Source: an uncultured Clostridia bacterium (GTDB lineage: Bacteria; Bacillota; Clostridia; Oscillospirales; Butyricicoccaceae). From it: DNA of 34,974 nt. Both the position numbers and the translations under genes were made by a program. Under the pieces are notes generated by a model, which saw only the letters and a list, made by a program, of their open reading frames with translations, did not search any database and was not told where the DNA came from. The stretch is from positions 1-34,974 of the forward strand of contig CAJUSB010000010.1 in the NCBI GenBank assembly GCA_910589115.1, in the 5' to 3' direction. Shown here piece by piece: positions 1 through 6,914 of this stretch. Every line of letters begins with the position of its first letter. Positions within the stretch are counted from its first letter, which is position 1.

Positions 1-128
1 CAAAGGGCTTTGCCCTCTGGACTCCCACCCCTCCGCGGGGTGCGCCAAAGGGGCGCTTCCGCCCCTCTGGACTCCCACGATGCTCACGCATCGTCTGTGT
101 CGCCTGCGGGCGGGACGGGGGCCCATTT
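1..128 (+). repeat. Dispersed hairpin repeat cluster (two core copies plus GC-rich tail)
   Basis: Two successive copies of a core that reads CAAAGGGC..GCCCTCTGG followed by ACTCCC, which folds as a short hairpin. They are followed by a GATGCT-ACGCATC palindrome and a tail CGCCTGCGGGCGGGACGGGG. The same core and tail recur near 26,915-27,020 in the same order, and in reverse near 2,826-2,905 and 30,580-30,690. The element abuts the left window edge, so its true start is not visible. Confidence 0.8.
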
Positions 129-179
129 GCGAATGCACTTTTATTTTTGCAAGTGCAAAAAATAACACAGATAAATGAT

Positions 180-208
180 TTTCAAACATAGCTGTAATCT
201 GCTATAAT
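180..208 (+). promoter_or_regulatory. Putative promoter of the DUF951 gene
   Basis: A perfect TATAAT -10 box lies at 203-208, with a weak -35 (TTTCAA) 17 nt upstream at 180-185. It sits about 35 nt before the start codon of the downstream small gene. The -35 matches poorly, so only the -10 is convincing. Confidence 0.5.
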
Positions 209-242
209 AGAACAGTAACACAGAAATGAGGTGATTCATAGC

Positions 243-437
243 ATGGATATTCAGGTTGGCGATATTTTAATCATGAAGAAAAATCATCCTTGCGGCAGTC
301 GTGAATGGCGTATCACACGCGTTGGCATGGATTTTAAGATGGTATGCAGAGGGTGCCGCCATGAGGTTATGCTGCCACGCAGCAAGGCAGAGAAAAATAT
401 CCGCAGTATCCTCCGAAACGGGGAAACGATTCTTTAG
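243..437 (+). CDS. DUF951 family small protein
   Basis: A 64-residue protein starting MDIQVGDILIMKK and containing the glycine- and cysteine-bearing segments HPCGS and CRGCRHEV, followed by a basic helix. This pattern is typical of the short DUF951 family of Firmicutes. The family has a small beta-barrel-like fold and no established biochemical role; nucleic-acid binding is sometimes suspected because of its basic surface. I chose the ATG at 243 rather than the GTG at 231 because GAGGTGA at 228-234 makes a well-spaced ribosome binding site for the ATG and overlaps the GTG. The gene is monocistronic, lying between a repeat cluster and a convergent birA. Family assignment is fairly secure; function is unknown. 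Confidence 0.85.
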   Translation: MDIQVGDILIMKKNHPCGSREWRITRVGMDFKMVCRGCRHEVMLPRSKAEKNIRSILRNGETIL

Positions 438-477
438 CTCACATTCGAGGGTGATTGATGCACCTGTCGGATGGGTT

Positions 478-552
478 CGGGCATTTACTCCGAAACGTAT
501 GCCCGAAAAAAGGACAGGGGCAGACGGATTTCCGCCTGTTCCCTGTCCATTT
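478..552 (-). terminator. Terminator between the DUF951 gene and birA
   Basis: A strong hairpin has arms GGACAGGG (512-519) and CCCTGTCC (541-548). Read on the minus strand it is followed by TTTTTT, which makes it a good intrinsic terminator for birA. On the plus strand it is followed only by ATTTTCC, so it is weaker there. A second small hairpin, CGGGCAT/ATGCCCG (478-505), adjoins it. Confidence 0.8.
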
Positions 553-559
553 TCCTATA

Positions 560-1537
560 TTATATCCGAATGGAGATTTCCCCGGTTTGCAGTTCCCGTT
601 TGGTTCCGTCCGCCATTGTCACAAGCAGATGACCTTCTGCGTTAATACCGTCACAAACGGCGGGCAGCTCCATGCCGTTTTCAATCACCAGGATGGGCTT
701 TCCCATGCAGCAAAGAAGCTCCCGATAAGATGATATAACAGGGTCAAAGTCTCCCTGTTTCAGATGTAGGTAAAGCTCCTCCAGTCGCGTCAGCACAGCT
801 GCCGTAAGCTCCGCCCTGCGCGGTACCCGCTCACAAAAATCGCTTAGACCGCCTACAATACCGGACAACTCCGGCAAATACGCTGCATCAAACCGGAGGT
901 TAATTCCAATCCCGGTAACAACATAATCCAGCGCACCGGTTTCCCCCACAATAGAGGCTTCCGTCAGGATTCCGCACAGCTTTTTCCCGTCTTGAAGTAC
1001 ATCATTGACCCATTTAATGCCCGGACAGAAACCGCAGGTATCTTCTATCGCCCGGCAGACTGCGACCGCTGCCGCAATGGTCAGAAAATGGATTTTATCC
1101 AGCGCCAGCGCCGGACGCAGCAATACCGTCAGATACACACCGCCGTCAGGTGATGCAAAAGTACGCCCCAGCCGACCGCGCCCGGCGCTTTGCCGCTGTG
1201 CCAGCAATGCAAAGCCCTCTGGCCTGCTTGCTGCATATTCCTGCTTCATAACGGTATTGGTTGAACTGACTTCAGGCAATACTAACACCTCGCGGCCCAG
1301 TATTTTGGTATGCAGCAGCGCTTGGATGCCGTCCGCCGTCAGGCTGTCGTCCGTCTCCCGCAGGCGATACCCTTCCCCGGTTACGCTGTCAATTTCCAGC
1401 CCATCCTCCCGCAGCGCCGTGACCGCTTTCCAAACCGCCGTACGCGAAACGCCTAGTTGTCCGCTCAGTGTACCGCCTGAAACGACCTCGCCGCGATGTT
1501 CCTCCAATGTCCTCAATACCTGTTCCTTTACTGCCAT
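560..1537 (-). CDS. birA: Bifunctional biotin--[acetyl-CoA-carboxylase] ligase / biotin operon repressor BirA
   Basis: This protein activates biotin with ATP and transfers it to the lysine of biotin carboxyl carrier proteins. In its long form it also represses biotin genes. The N-terminal ~65 residues form a winged helix-turn-helix (LSGQLGVSRTAVWKAVTALR). The catalytic domain carries GRGRLGRTF (consensus GRGRxGRxW), KWVNDVL and GIGINL, and a C-terminal SH3-like cap follows. The total of about 325 residues matches the long, DNA-binding class. The ATG at 1537 is preferred over an upstream TTG at 1546 because AGGAG lies 9 nt before the ATG. The gene diverges from ylmH; its terminator lies at 512-548. 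No clear BirA operator or own promoter was recognised in the 90-bp divergent spacer. Confidence 0.95.
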   Translation of the reverse strand: MAVKEQVLRTLEEHRGEVVSGGTLSGQLGVSRTAVWKAVTALREDGLEIDSVTGEGYRLRETDDSLTADGIQALLHTKILGREVLVLPEVSSTNTVMKQEYAASRPEGFALLAQRQSAGRGRLGRTFASPDGGVYLTVLLRPALALDKIHFLTIAAAVAVCRAIEDTCGFCPGIKWVNDVLQDGKKLCGILTEASIVGETGALDYVVTGIGINLRFDAAYLPELSGIVGGLSDFCERVPRRAELTAAVLTRLEELYLHLKQGDFDPVISSYRELLCCMGKPILVIENGMELPAVCDGINAEGHLLVTMADGTKRELQTGEISIRI

Positions 1538-1585
1538 TTTATGCAACTCCTAAAATGATGCTTTCCGAAATATCCGCAAAATTCC

Positions 1586-1614
1586 TTGCCTGCCGCCGAA
1601 AAACAGCGTACAAT
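1586..1614 (+). promoter_or_regulatory. Putative sigma-A promoter of ylmH
   Basis: TTGCCT (1586-1591) and TACAAT (1609-1614) are separated by exactly 17 nt, and start 60 nt upstream of the ylmH ATG. The match is 4/6 and 5/6 to the consensus. Confidence 0.6.
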
Positions 1615-1646
1615 AGAGCCATCAACCCGGAAGGAGCGACCCAAAA

Positions 1647-2447
1647 ATGAAAACACGACCTGAAATCCTCCGCGCGCTTGCCGAAAGTGAAGCGGATCGC
1701 CTTTTGCTGGCCCGGCTGCTGGACAGGCTGGATACCTGCCGCAGCCATTCCTATCTGACCGCCACCCGCTTTCTCGACCCACGGGAAAGGACGCTTGCAG
1801 AGGCAGCCGTCCGCATGTCCGAAGCCAGCGGGGAATGCGTCTTTTTCGGCGGCTATGAAGATGCTGAACGCGTAACCGCCCTCTTTTTCCCGGACTATTT
1901 GACGCCGGAGCTTGCTGTTGCCGAAGCGCCGCTTGCCTTACTCCGTGCGGAGAAATCCCCCGCCGATACCCTCTCGCACCGCGATTATCTGGGGGCGCTG
2001 ATGGGCCTACAGATTGAGCGTGCAATGGTGGGCGATATTATTGTACATGAAAGCGGCGCAGATATTTTTGTCCTGCGTGAACTGGCTGACTTCCTGCTGC
2101 TGCATTTTGACCGCGCAGGACGGCGCAGGATCACCCTGACCGAGGTACCGCTTTCAGACCTCCGCCGTGCCGCTGCCGATGAAATCACAGGGGAAGGCTC
2201 GGTTGCCTCCCTCCGCCTGGACAGCACTGCCGCCCTGATTTTCAGCCTGTCGCGCACACAGGCACAGGAATATATTGCACACGGGCAGGTTTATCTGAAT
2301 AACCGCGCCTGCCTGAAACCTGACCACGAGGTTGAAGCGGGCGACCGTATCACCGTCCGTGGGCGTGGTCGCGCACAGCTGACCGCGCTCGGCGGTATCA
2401 GCCGGAAGGGACGGCAGTTTATCCGCTTCACACGGAGCAAATCATAG
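1647..2447 (+). CDS. ylmH: YlmH-type S4-domain RNA-binding protein
   Basis: A 266-residue protein with the YlmH architecture. The N-terminal ~75 residues are a helical cap. The middle domain includes HRDYLGALMGLQIERAMVGD and VLRELADFLL. A C-terminal S4 RNA-binding domain begins near residue 180 (LRLDSTAALIFSLSR, then the AQEYIAHGQVYLNNR segment). YlmH proteins act on ribosomes or stalled 50S-nascent chain complexes and are usually found in the divIVA/ylm cell-division cluster. Here the gene is solitary, so its context has been lost. GGAAGGAG lies 7-10 nt before the ATG. The stop is TAG, which shows that this genome uses amber as a normal stop. Confidence 0.93.
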   Translation: MKTRPEILRALAESEADRLLLARLLDRLDTCRSHSYLTATRFLDPRERTLAEAAVRMSEASGECVFFGGYEDAERVTALFFPDYLTPELAVAEAPLALLRAEKSPADTLSHRDYLGALMGLQIERAMVGDIIVHESGADIFVLRELADFLLLHFDRAGRRRITLTEVPLSDLRRAAADEITGEGSVASLRLDSTAALIFSLSRTQAQEYIAHGQVYLNNRACLKPDHEVEAGDRITVRGRGRAQLTALGGISRKGRQFIRFTRSKS

Positions 2448-2459
2448 CTGATTCAAACC

Positions 2460-2482
2460 AACCTGTGAATACAGGTTCTTAT
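2460..2482. terminator. Short inverted repeat after ylmH
   Basis: AACCTGT-gaat-ACAGGTT (2460-2477) is followed by CTTATT on the plus strand. It is a weak terminator at best. Its minus-strand sequence AAGAACCTGTATTCACAG is shared with the start of the hairpin at 10851-10916. Confidence 0.5.
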
Positions 2483-2686
2483 TCAGCCAAACACCAACCG
2501 CCAAAGCTCGTCCCCTGTAATTTCCACATCAAGCTCTAACTGGATATGCATCTCATCATCAGAATAATCAACATAAATCTGATCCAGATTGAGATCGACC
2601 TCATATCCTCGTTTCCTGATTGCTTTTTGCAGGATTGCAGCAATCGTTTCTCGCATAAATACACTGCTGATTTTGATCTCGTCCAT
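2483..2686 (-). CDS. Hypothetical small acidic protein (67 aa)
   Basis: I do not recognise this protein. It is short and acidic: a helix (MRETIAAILQKAIRKRG), then alternating hydrophobic strands (YEVDLNLDQIYVDY, MHIQLELDVEI), and a final helix GDELWRLVFG. The predicted order helix-strand-strand-helix resembles that of the 66-residue ORF at 2946-3146, with an EL..L ending in both. Upstream, AAAGGGA about 8 nt before the ATG is a modest ribosome binding site. It lies on the same strand as the phosphoesterase gene and the other small ORF, from which it is separated by a repeat element. Coding status is plausible but not certain. Confidence 0.6.
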   Translation of the reverse strand: MDEIKISSVFMRETIAAILQKAIRKRGYEVDLNLDQIYVDYSDDEMHIQLELDVEITGDELWRLVFG

Positions 2687-2703
2687 CCCTGTTCCCTTTC
2701 TCT

Positions 2704-2918
2704 TTTATACTCGCGAATGAAAAGATTTGCCGTATTCACCCACCCGGCCCGCCGTGCTTTTGGCGGGCTGGGCAGGGTGCAGCAGCGAAAATCGCCGCAC
2801 CATTCCCCGCCGCAGCGGAGAAAGGGAGTCCAGAGGGACAAGTCCCTCTGGCGCCGTCCGCGTAGGACCGCCCGCCGCGCAGGCGAACCGAGCAGCAAAC
2901 CTTAACGCACACGAGTAT
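2704..2918. repeat. Dispersed repeat element with inverted ends
   Basis: A GC-rich insertion-like segment. Its left edge reads TTATACTCGCG and its right edge CACGAGTATAA, which are inverted repeats with one mismatch over 11 bp. The core hairpin CCAGAGGGA-caag-TCCCTCTGG (2830-2851) is preceded by GGGAGT and followed by CGCCGTCCGCG and an ACCGCCCGCCGCGCAGGCG tail. The block from 2824 to about 2885 is nearly identical to 30606-30668, and that copy also ends at ACGAGTATAA. Open frames through this segment on both strands appear to be repeat artefacts. Confidence 0.75.
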
Positions 2919-2945
2919 AATTCTTTCTCACGATCCATCTTTTCA

Positions 2946-3146
2946 TCAGAGAATCCCATAGGTATCCAGCAGCTTTGTAAGCTCGTCCTTTTTCATCGTC
3001 CCTTTCGCATTCACATGAATACAGGATTTCTTTTGACACAGGCCGATCTTTTTGATCTTTATTTTCAGCTCGAGATCGGCACTGCATCCAAGTTTTTTAT
3101 ACAGCACTTTCTCAAGCTGTTTTGCAGTAATATTTCCAATATCCAT
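2946..3146 (-). CDS. Hypothetical small basic protein (66 aa)
   Basis: I do not recognise a family. The sequence begins MDIGNITAKQLEKVLYKKLG, continues with alternating strands (ADLELKIKIKKIG, KSCIHVNAKG) and ends with a helix KKDELTKLLDTYG. It is lysine-rich, with two cysteines. GAGGGA lies about 8 nt before the ATG. The ATG is 24 nt downstream of the stop codon of the phosphoesterase gene, which suggests co-transcription with it. An overlapping frame at 2902-3087 has no comparable ribosome binding site and is less likely. The order of predicted structure resembles that of the 67-residue ORF at 2483-2686. Confidence 0.6.
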   Translation of the reverse strand: MDIGNITAKQLEKVLYKKLGCSADLELKIKIKKIGLCQKKSCIHVNAKGTMKKDELTKLLDTYGIL

Positions 3147-3170
3147 ATTGATTCCCTCACAATATCATAA

Positions 3171-4265
3171 TCATTCCGGCAGCTCGGTCTCCCCTTCCAG
3201 CGCTGCGAGCGCATACCCCAGCGAACGCTGCAAACGTGCCTGTTCAATCTGGCTGGCAGCGGCATCCATCATTGACCGGTATCGGCGCGTGACTGCCCCC
3301 AGCAGGTCATCACGCATCAGATAATCCCATGGGTCACGCCTTGCGTGAGAACGGTCCCGGACAAAGCAGTGAAAGAAAATCTGACAGAGTGCGCCCTCTA
3401 ATCCTTCCAAATCCGGTTCATATTTGCGCTCCCCGATTAGGGAAAGCGTCGCGCAGACGCGTTCGCAGTTCTCCGGCAGATGGTCGCGCACCAGCTCGGC
3501 AAGCTCGCGATCCTCCGTAACCTGTCCAATCGGGATATCAATTTCCTCAAAGCGGACAGCGTTCGGCAAATGAAAATGCAGGCTGGTTCCATCCTTATCC
3601 ACAATCCCGGACAGAAAGCCCTTGTCCCCTGTATCGCTGGTAGCAAGCCCCATTGTACAGCCAGTACAGGCATAAACGGTATGACCCGCACGGTGCAGTC
3701 CGGAAAAAGTATGGTTATGCCCAAACGCCGCATAATCAAACTCTGATTCTGCAAGCTGTGCGGTATCGACCGGATTATAGCCGCTGGTCCCTTTCAGGTC
3801 GCCGTGAATCGACAGGACGTTCAAATGCTGCGGGTCCAGCGGTGCATCCAGCGGGATAAAGGCGCTGGCACTGGTAAAAGCCGCCCCCCAAATCACCGTA
3901 TCCGAATGCAGGAAATAAGGGGTCAGCCGGTTTGACTGAAAAACGAAGACATTCTCCGGCAGCTCCATCGTCAAATAGGGGCTTTTCGGGCCAAGGTAAT
4001 CGTGATTTCCGGGCGAAATCAGCACTGGACGGCGTGCCTTTCCCAGCAATGCCATTGCGCGGCCCGCAACAGCAGCAGGTGGTGACGGACTGTCAAAAAG
4101 GTCACCCGCAATCAGGATTACCTCTGCACTGATATCACTGGCGTGATCAAGAATACGCTCAAGCAGCCGGAACTGGGTTTCCCTGCAAACAGCGGCCTTC
4201 TCCTCCGGCAGGAACGAATATTCCGCACCCAGATGCAGGTCCGCGATATGTACTAAAGTCAGCAT
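3171..4265 (-). CDS. SbcD/YhaO-like calcineurin-type metallophosphoesterase (putative DNA repair exonuclease)
   Basis: A 364-residue two-metal phosphoesterase. Motifs in order: HIADLHLG (DxH, residues 6-13), AGDLFDSP, SPGNHDYLG (GNHD near residue 87), LSIHGD and FGHNHTFSG (GHxH near residue 183). A C-terminal extension of about 150 residues is consistent with the DNA-repair exonuclease (YhaO/SbcD-like) class. In Firmicutes such proteins normally pair with a large coiled-coil ATPase (YhaN or SbcC) encoded next door. Here only two small unknown ORFs follow. Its own promoter is visible at 4316-4344, and AGGGAGAA precedes the ATG. It is not the partner-operon sbcD, whose remnant lies at 16490-16777. 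Substrate and partner are inferred, not shown. Confidence 0.85.
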   Translation of the reverse strand: MLTLVHIADLHLGAEYSFLPEEKAAVCRETQFRLLERILDHASDISAEVILIAGDLFDSPSPPAAVAGRAMALLGKARRPVLISPGNHDYLGPKSPYLTMELPENVFVFQSNRLTPYFLHSDTVIWGAAFTSASAFIPLDAPLDPQHLNVLSIHGDLKGTSGYNPVDTAQLAESEFDYAAFGHNHTFSGLHRAGHTVYACTGCTMGLATSDTGDKGFLSGIVDKDGTSLHFHLPNAVRFEEIDIPIGQVTEDRELAELVRDHLPENCERVCATLSLIGERKYEPDLEGLEGALCQIFFHCFVRDRSHARRDPWDYLMRDDLLGAVTRRYRSMMDAAASQIEQARLQRSLGYALAALEGETELPE

Positions 4266-4315
4266 GCAGCAAATTCTCCCTCCAATGCAAGCACACAGGA
4301 TTTCCTTATATATCT

Positions 4316-4344
4316 ATTATATTATTTCCCGCCGGAAATGGCAA
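4316..4344 (-). promoter_or_regulatory. Sigma-A-like promoter of the phosphoesterase gene
   Basis: On the minus strand TTGCCA (4344-4339) and TATAAT (4321-4316) are separated by 17 nt. The match is 5/6 and 6/6. The predicted start is about 45 nt upstream of the ATG at 4265. Confidence 0.75.
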
Positions 4345-4374
4345 GCAGTAAAAATCCGCGGGACAGACGGCCAA

Positions 4375-4498
4375 CGAAAAAGCCCCAGCTGAAACCAGCT
4401 GAGGCTTTCCCGTCATTTTCACAAATAAAAGGGGGGTAAAAGAGTAATAAAGAAAGTTTGGTAATAAGGGGATCAAAGAGGGTGCATCTCTTTGATGA
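4375..4498 (-). ncRNA. Candidate C-rich small regulatory RNA (~120 nt)
   Basis: The minus strand between dnaC and the phosphoesterase gene shows a self-contained transcription unit without an ORF. It has a TATACT -10 (4508-4503), and a 5'-terminal hairpin immediately after the predicted start (CTCTTTGAT 4488-4496 with ATCAAAGAG 4472-4480, 9 bp, 7-nt loop). A pyrimidine-rich unpaired linker follows, containing GATCCCCTTATT and TTTACCCCCCTTTTAT (4440-4425). The unit ends in a strong intrinsic terminator (arms at 4396-4406 and 4381-4391, then TTTTTCG). Runs of C flanked by U in a single-stranded region are characteristic of Firmicutes small RNAs that pair with Shine-Dalgarno sequences (for example RsaE/RoxS and FsrA). 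That function is inferred. The -35 is poor: TTCACA lies at a 20-nt spacing. It might belong to an existing Rfam family that I cannot check. Confidence 0.6.
4376..4408 (-). terminator. Intrinsic terminator of the candidate small RNA
   Basis: Read on the minus strand, AAAGCC-t-CAGCTG, loop GTTT, CAGCTG-g-GGCTTT is followed by a U tract (TTTTTCG). It has one bulge or mismatch per arm. It lies upstream of the phosphoesterase promoter and so separates the two transcripts. Confidence 0.85.
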
Positions 4499-4705
4499 TT
4501 CTAGTATACCCTATTTGCCAGTGAGATGTGTGAATAAACTTTTAACGTTCGGTTAAGCTTCTGCAACAAAACTTTTACAAAAAATTGAAGGAATTTCTTC
4601 CTGTTGTGAAATGTACTGAATCAGCCTTAAACAAGCACATTTTCTTTGTATACAGCAACATTCTGCACAAAAACGGCATGTTTTAGATGCGGTGTCTTTG
4701 GTGGC

Positions 4706-5701
4706 TCAGCGTTCCCGGCGGCGGAGCCTGCGAATATCGTCCCCGATAAAGCGGAGCGGCACAAACTCACCAAGCAGCCGGGAAGCGATTGCAGCCGAAT
4801 ACTGCTTTTCAAAGCGTTCCGGAAGGAGGTTTGTGTTGATAATCATAGGACGGCCAGACATTAAGCGGGTATTCAGCAGCTGATAAAATGCCGTAGTTGT
4901 AAAGCTCGTGGACAACTCCGTGCCCAGGTCGTCCATTATCATCAGGTCAGCCGCCTCCCAGCGGCGGATTGCGGATTTTGCTTCAGTTGGGTCACCGCTG
5001 CCAAATTTCACAGCCTCATAACTGGCCAGGACATTGATAGCCGTATCATAAGCAACCGAAAAACCGCGTTCTGATACCTCCTTCGCAATGCAGGTGGATA
5101 GGAAAGTCTTGCCCAATCCAGCAGAACCGTAAAGCAGCAGGTTTGTCGAATGCAGGGAAAAATCCGCCGCATAATCAAAGCATTTTTTGAAGTTATACTT
5201 CATACACGCACGCGGCGACATACCGATTCGCGCATCGGCCTTTTCTGAATAATAGTCGAGCCGGAACGCTCCAAAGTTCTGGTCACTGATTGGCAGGATT
5301 GCGGATAACTGTTCGGTCAGCTTCTGTGCATACCGCGCACGCAGGCATGCGCACGGCTGGCTGCCAATATACCCCATATCTGAACAGGCCGGGCATTCAT
5401 ACTGGATTTCCAGATAATCCTTCGGCAGCCCCAGCGAACGGATGAGCTGGCGGCGCTCCTCCTGAAGCGTCAAATTCCGCTCGCGCAGCGCAGAAACAGC
5501 CTCTGTCGGGTCCTTCCCGGACTCAAGGGAAACCCGTATGACCTGTGCTGCCGTTGACTGGAGTATCCGGTCGATCTGACGCACCCGCGGCGCACCTGCG
5601 TAAACCGTCTGCCGGCGCTCGGCCAGCTCGCGTTCCCGCTCGCTCCGCCCCTGCTCCATCTCCCGCAGCACCGCCGCAAGAACATCCTTTTGATAAGCCA
5701 T
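4706..5701 (-). CDS. DnaC/DnaI-like helicase-loader ATPase
   Basis: A 331-residue AAA+ ATP-binding protein. Residues 1-95 form a coiled helical region. A cysteine cluster follows (YECPACSDMGYIG, then PCACL), which looks like a small zinc module typical of DnaI-like loaders. The AAA+ core has Walker A GSAGLGKTF and Walker B LMIMDDLGTE, with sensor region IINTNLLPERF. It is expected to load the replicative helicase DnaB/DnaC at origins and restart sites. Its start codon overlaps the stop of the DnaD-domain gene (TGATG, one base shared), which indicates translational coupling. The upstream partner gene supports a primosomal role. Confidence 0.9.
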   Translation of the reverse strand: MAYQKDVLAAVLREMEQGRSERERELAERRQTVYAGAPRVRQIDRILQSTAAQVIRVSLESGKDPTEAVSALRERNLTLQEERRQLIRSLGLPKDYLEIQYECPACSDMGYIGSQPCACLRARYAQKLTEQLSAILPISDQNFGAFRLDYYSEKADARIGMSPRACMKYNFKKCFDYAADFSLHSTNLLLYGSAGLGKTFLSTCIAKEVSERGFSVAYDTAINVLASYEAVKFGSGDPTEAKSAIRRWEAADLMIMDDLGTELSTSFTTTAFYQLLNTRLMSGRPMIINTNLLPERFEKQYSAAIASRLLGEFVPLRFIGDDIRRLRRRER

Positions 5702-6639
5702 CAGTGACCCTCCTCTGTCTGTTTATACCGTGCAACTTCATCCAGCCATTCTTTTTCCCATTCGCTCAGCTTGGACGCGTCCGGCGATGTAATCGCAGGT
5801 TCCTGCCGCCCGCTTTCTGTCTCCGGCTCCAATGCCGTGATTTCCGAAATGGTATGGACACCCTTTTGCTCCCATGATTCCAGGATGCGCCGCACATAAT
5901 CTGCACTGAATTTTTTTAATGCCCGGTGGGTGCGCTGCACTGCCAGCTCCATAGCCTCGGGCGGGAAACCGTGCGCGACTGCATACGAGATCAGCCGTTT
6001 TTCCATGGGTTTGGGTTCCCTTGGTTCCGCTCCCAGCGCAGCGAACATGGCTTCGGTCAGCGGACGTTCCGCCTCTCGCCGTGCAAGATAATCCTGCGCT
6101 GCTTCGGCAGTATACAACCCCATATCCGCCCAGCGGTAGGCCTCCCGCCGGATATCCAGAATCCGCACAGCGCCCAATTCACGTTTCAGGCAGCCCAGCA
6201 GCTCCATAATGACTTCGGCCGGAAGCCCCAGGAAATCATAAATAGTGAACAATGTCCGCAGCTGGGCCACGGTCAGCGTTTTTCCGAACAATCCCTCCAC
6301 CGTATCACATACGGCAGAGAACCGATGGTCCTCGCCCCGCGCAACACGCAGCTCAGCAGGCGTGTAATCGGGTGCGCTTTCCTTCTGCGGTTCCTCCGGC
6401 TGACCGGTAATAATCAGCCCGGTCAGTGTAAATAATGCACGGTCATATTTTTCCTTTGTCAGATTCAGTGCGCGCATGGCAGACTTTTCGTCTGCTGCAC
6501 CGCCATGGCGCAGGATATACAGATATAATAAAGCGCTGTCACCGTCGCCGCATTCCAGCAGCTTGTCCGCAATATCACATCGGATAACGCGGAATTCCCC
6601 TTCCGGCAGCAACAAATGGGATAGGCTCTGTGTTGACAT
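5701..6639 (-). CDS. DnaD/DnaB-domain primosomal protein
   Basis: A 312-residue protein with an N-terminal winged-helix-like region of about 100 residues. Two helical DnaB_2/DnaD-type domains follow. The first is around residues 110-180 (LRTLFTIYDFLGLPAEVIMEL, then RILDIRREAYRWADMG). The second is around 205-270 (EKRLISYAVAHGFPPEAMELA, then YVRRILESWEQKG, matching the YxxxI pattern). The acidic tail is EWEKEWLDEVARYK. Such proteins remodel DNA and recruit the helicase loader during initiation and restart. GGAG lies about 9 nt before the ATG. It forms an operon with the loader gene at 4706-5701, and its promoter is at 6834-6862. Confidence 0.88.
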   Translation of the reverse strand: MSTQSLSHLLLPEGEFRVIRCDIADKLLECGDGDSALLYLYILRHGGAADEKSAMRALNLTKEKYDRALFTLTGLIITGQPEEPQKESAPDYTPAELRVARGEDHRFSAVCDTVEGLFGKTLTVAQLRTLFTIYDFLGLPAEVIMELLGCLKRELGAVRILDIRREAYRWADMGLYTAEAAQDYLARREAERPLTEAMFAALGAEPREPKPMEKRLISYAVAHGFPPEAMELAVQRTHRALKKFSADYVRRILESWEQKGVHTISEITALEPETESGRQEPAITSPDASKLSEWEKEWLDEVARYKQTEEGH

Positions 6640-6833
6640 GAATGTTTTTTCTCCGTTTCGATGAAATAGTGTCCCTGCGTCCAGACACAGTTGACTGTCA
6701 GGGCACGCACCGGGCTGCTTCCCTACCAGATGTTGAGACCCAAAATATTTTAGGAGCGCAAGATATGGCCGAAAACGCCAAAAGGCGCAAAATGCACCTA
6801 TTTGACAGCATTGTCCCCGGATGCCGCCCTTTT

Positions 6834-6862
6834 ATTATACCCTTTCACCAGTCCGAGCGCAA
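6834..6862 (-). promoter_or_regulatory. Promoter of the dnaD-loader operon
   Basis: On the minus strand TTGCGC (6862-6857) and TATAAT (6839-6834) are spaced by 17 nt. The predicted start near 6827 leaves a leader of about 190 nt before the ATG. The leader contains several hairpins, including CCCTG...CAGGG enclosing GACAGT-ca-ACTGTGTC (around 6670-6705). Confidence 0.65.
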
Positions 6863-6914
6863 GATGCCGCAAAATTTTCTCACTTTTGATGATGCAATTT
6901 CAAAAAATTTCATG

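Noticed and set aside
2902..3087. 61-residue frame overlapping the 66-aa ORF
   Set aside because: It has no ribosome binding site and runs into the repeat element; the overlapping frame at 2946-3146 has a well-spaced GAGGGA.
6715..6745. SRP-RNA-like GGGAAGCAGCC in the dnaD leader
   Set aside because: Only the short GGAAGCAGCC-like stretch matches; the paired GTCAGG strand and apical loop of SRP RNA are missing.
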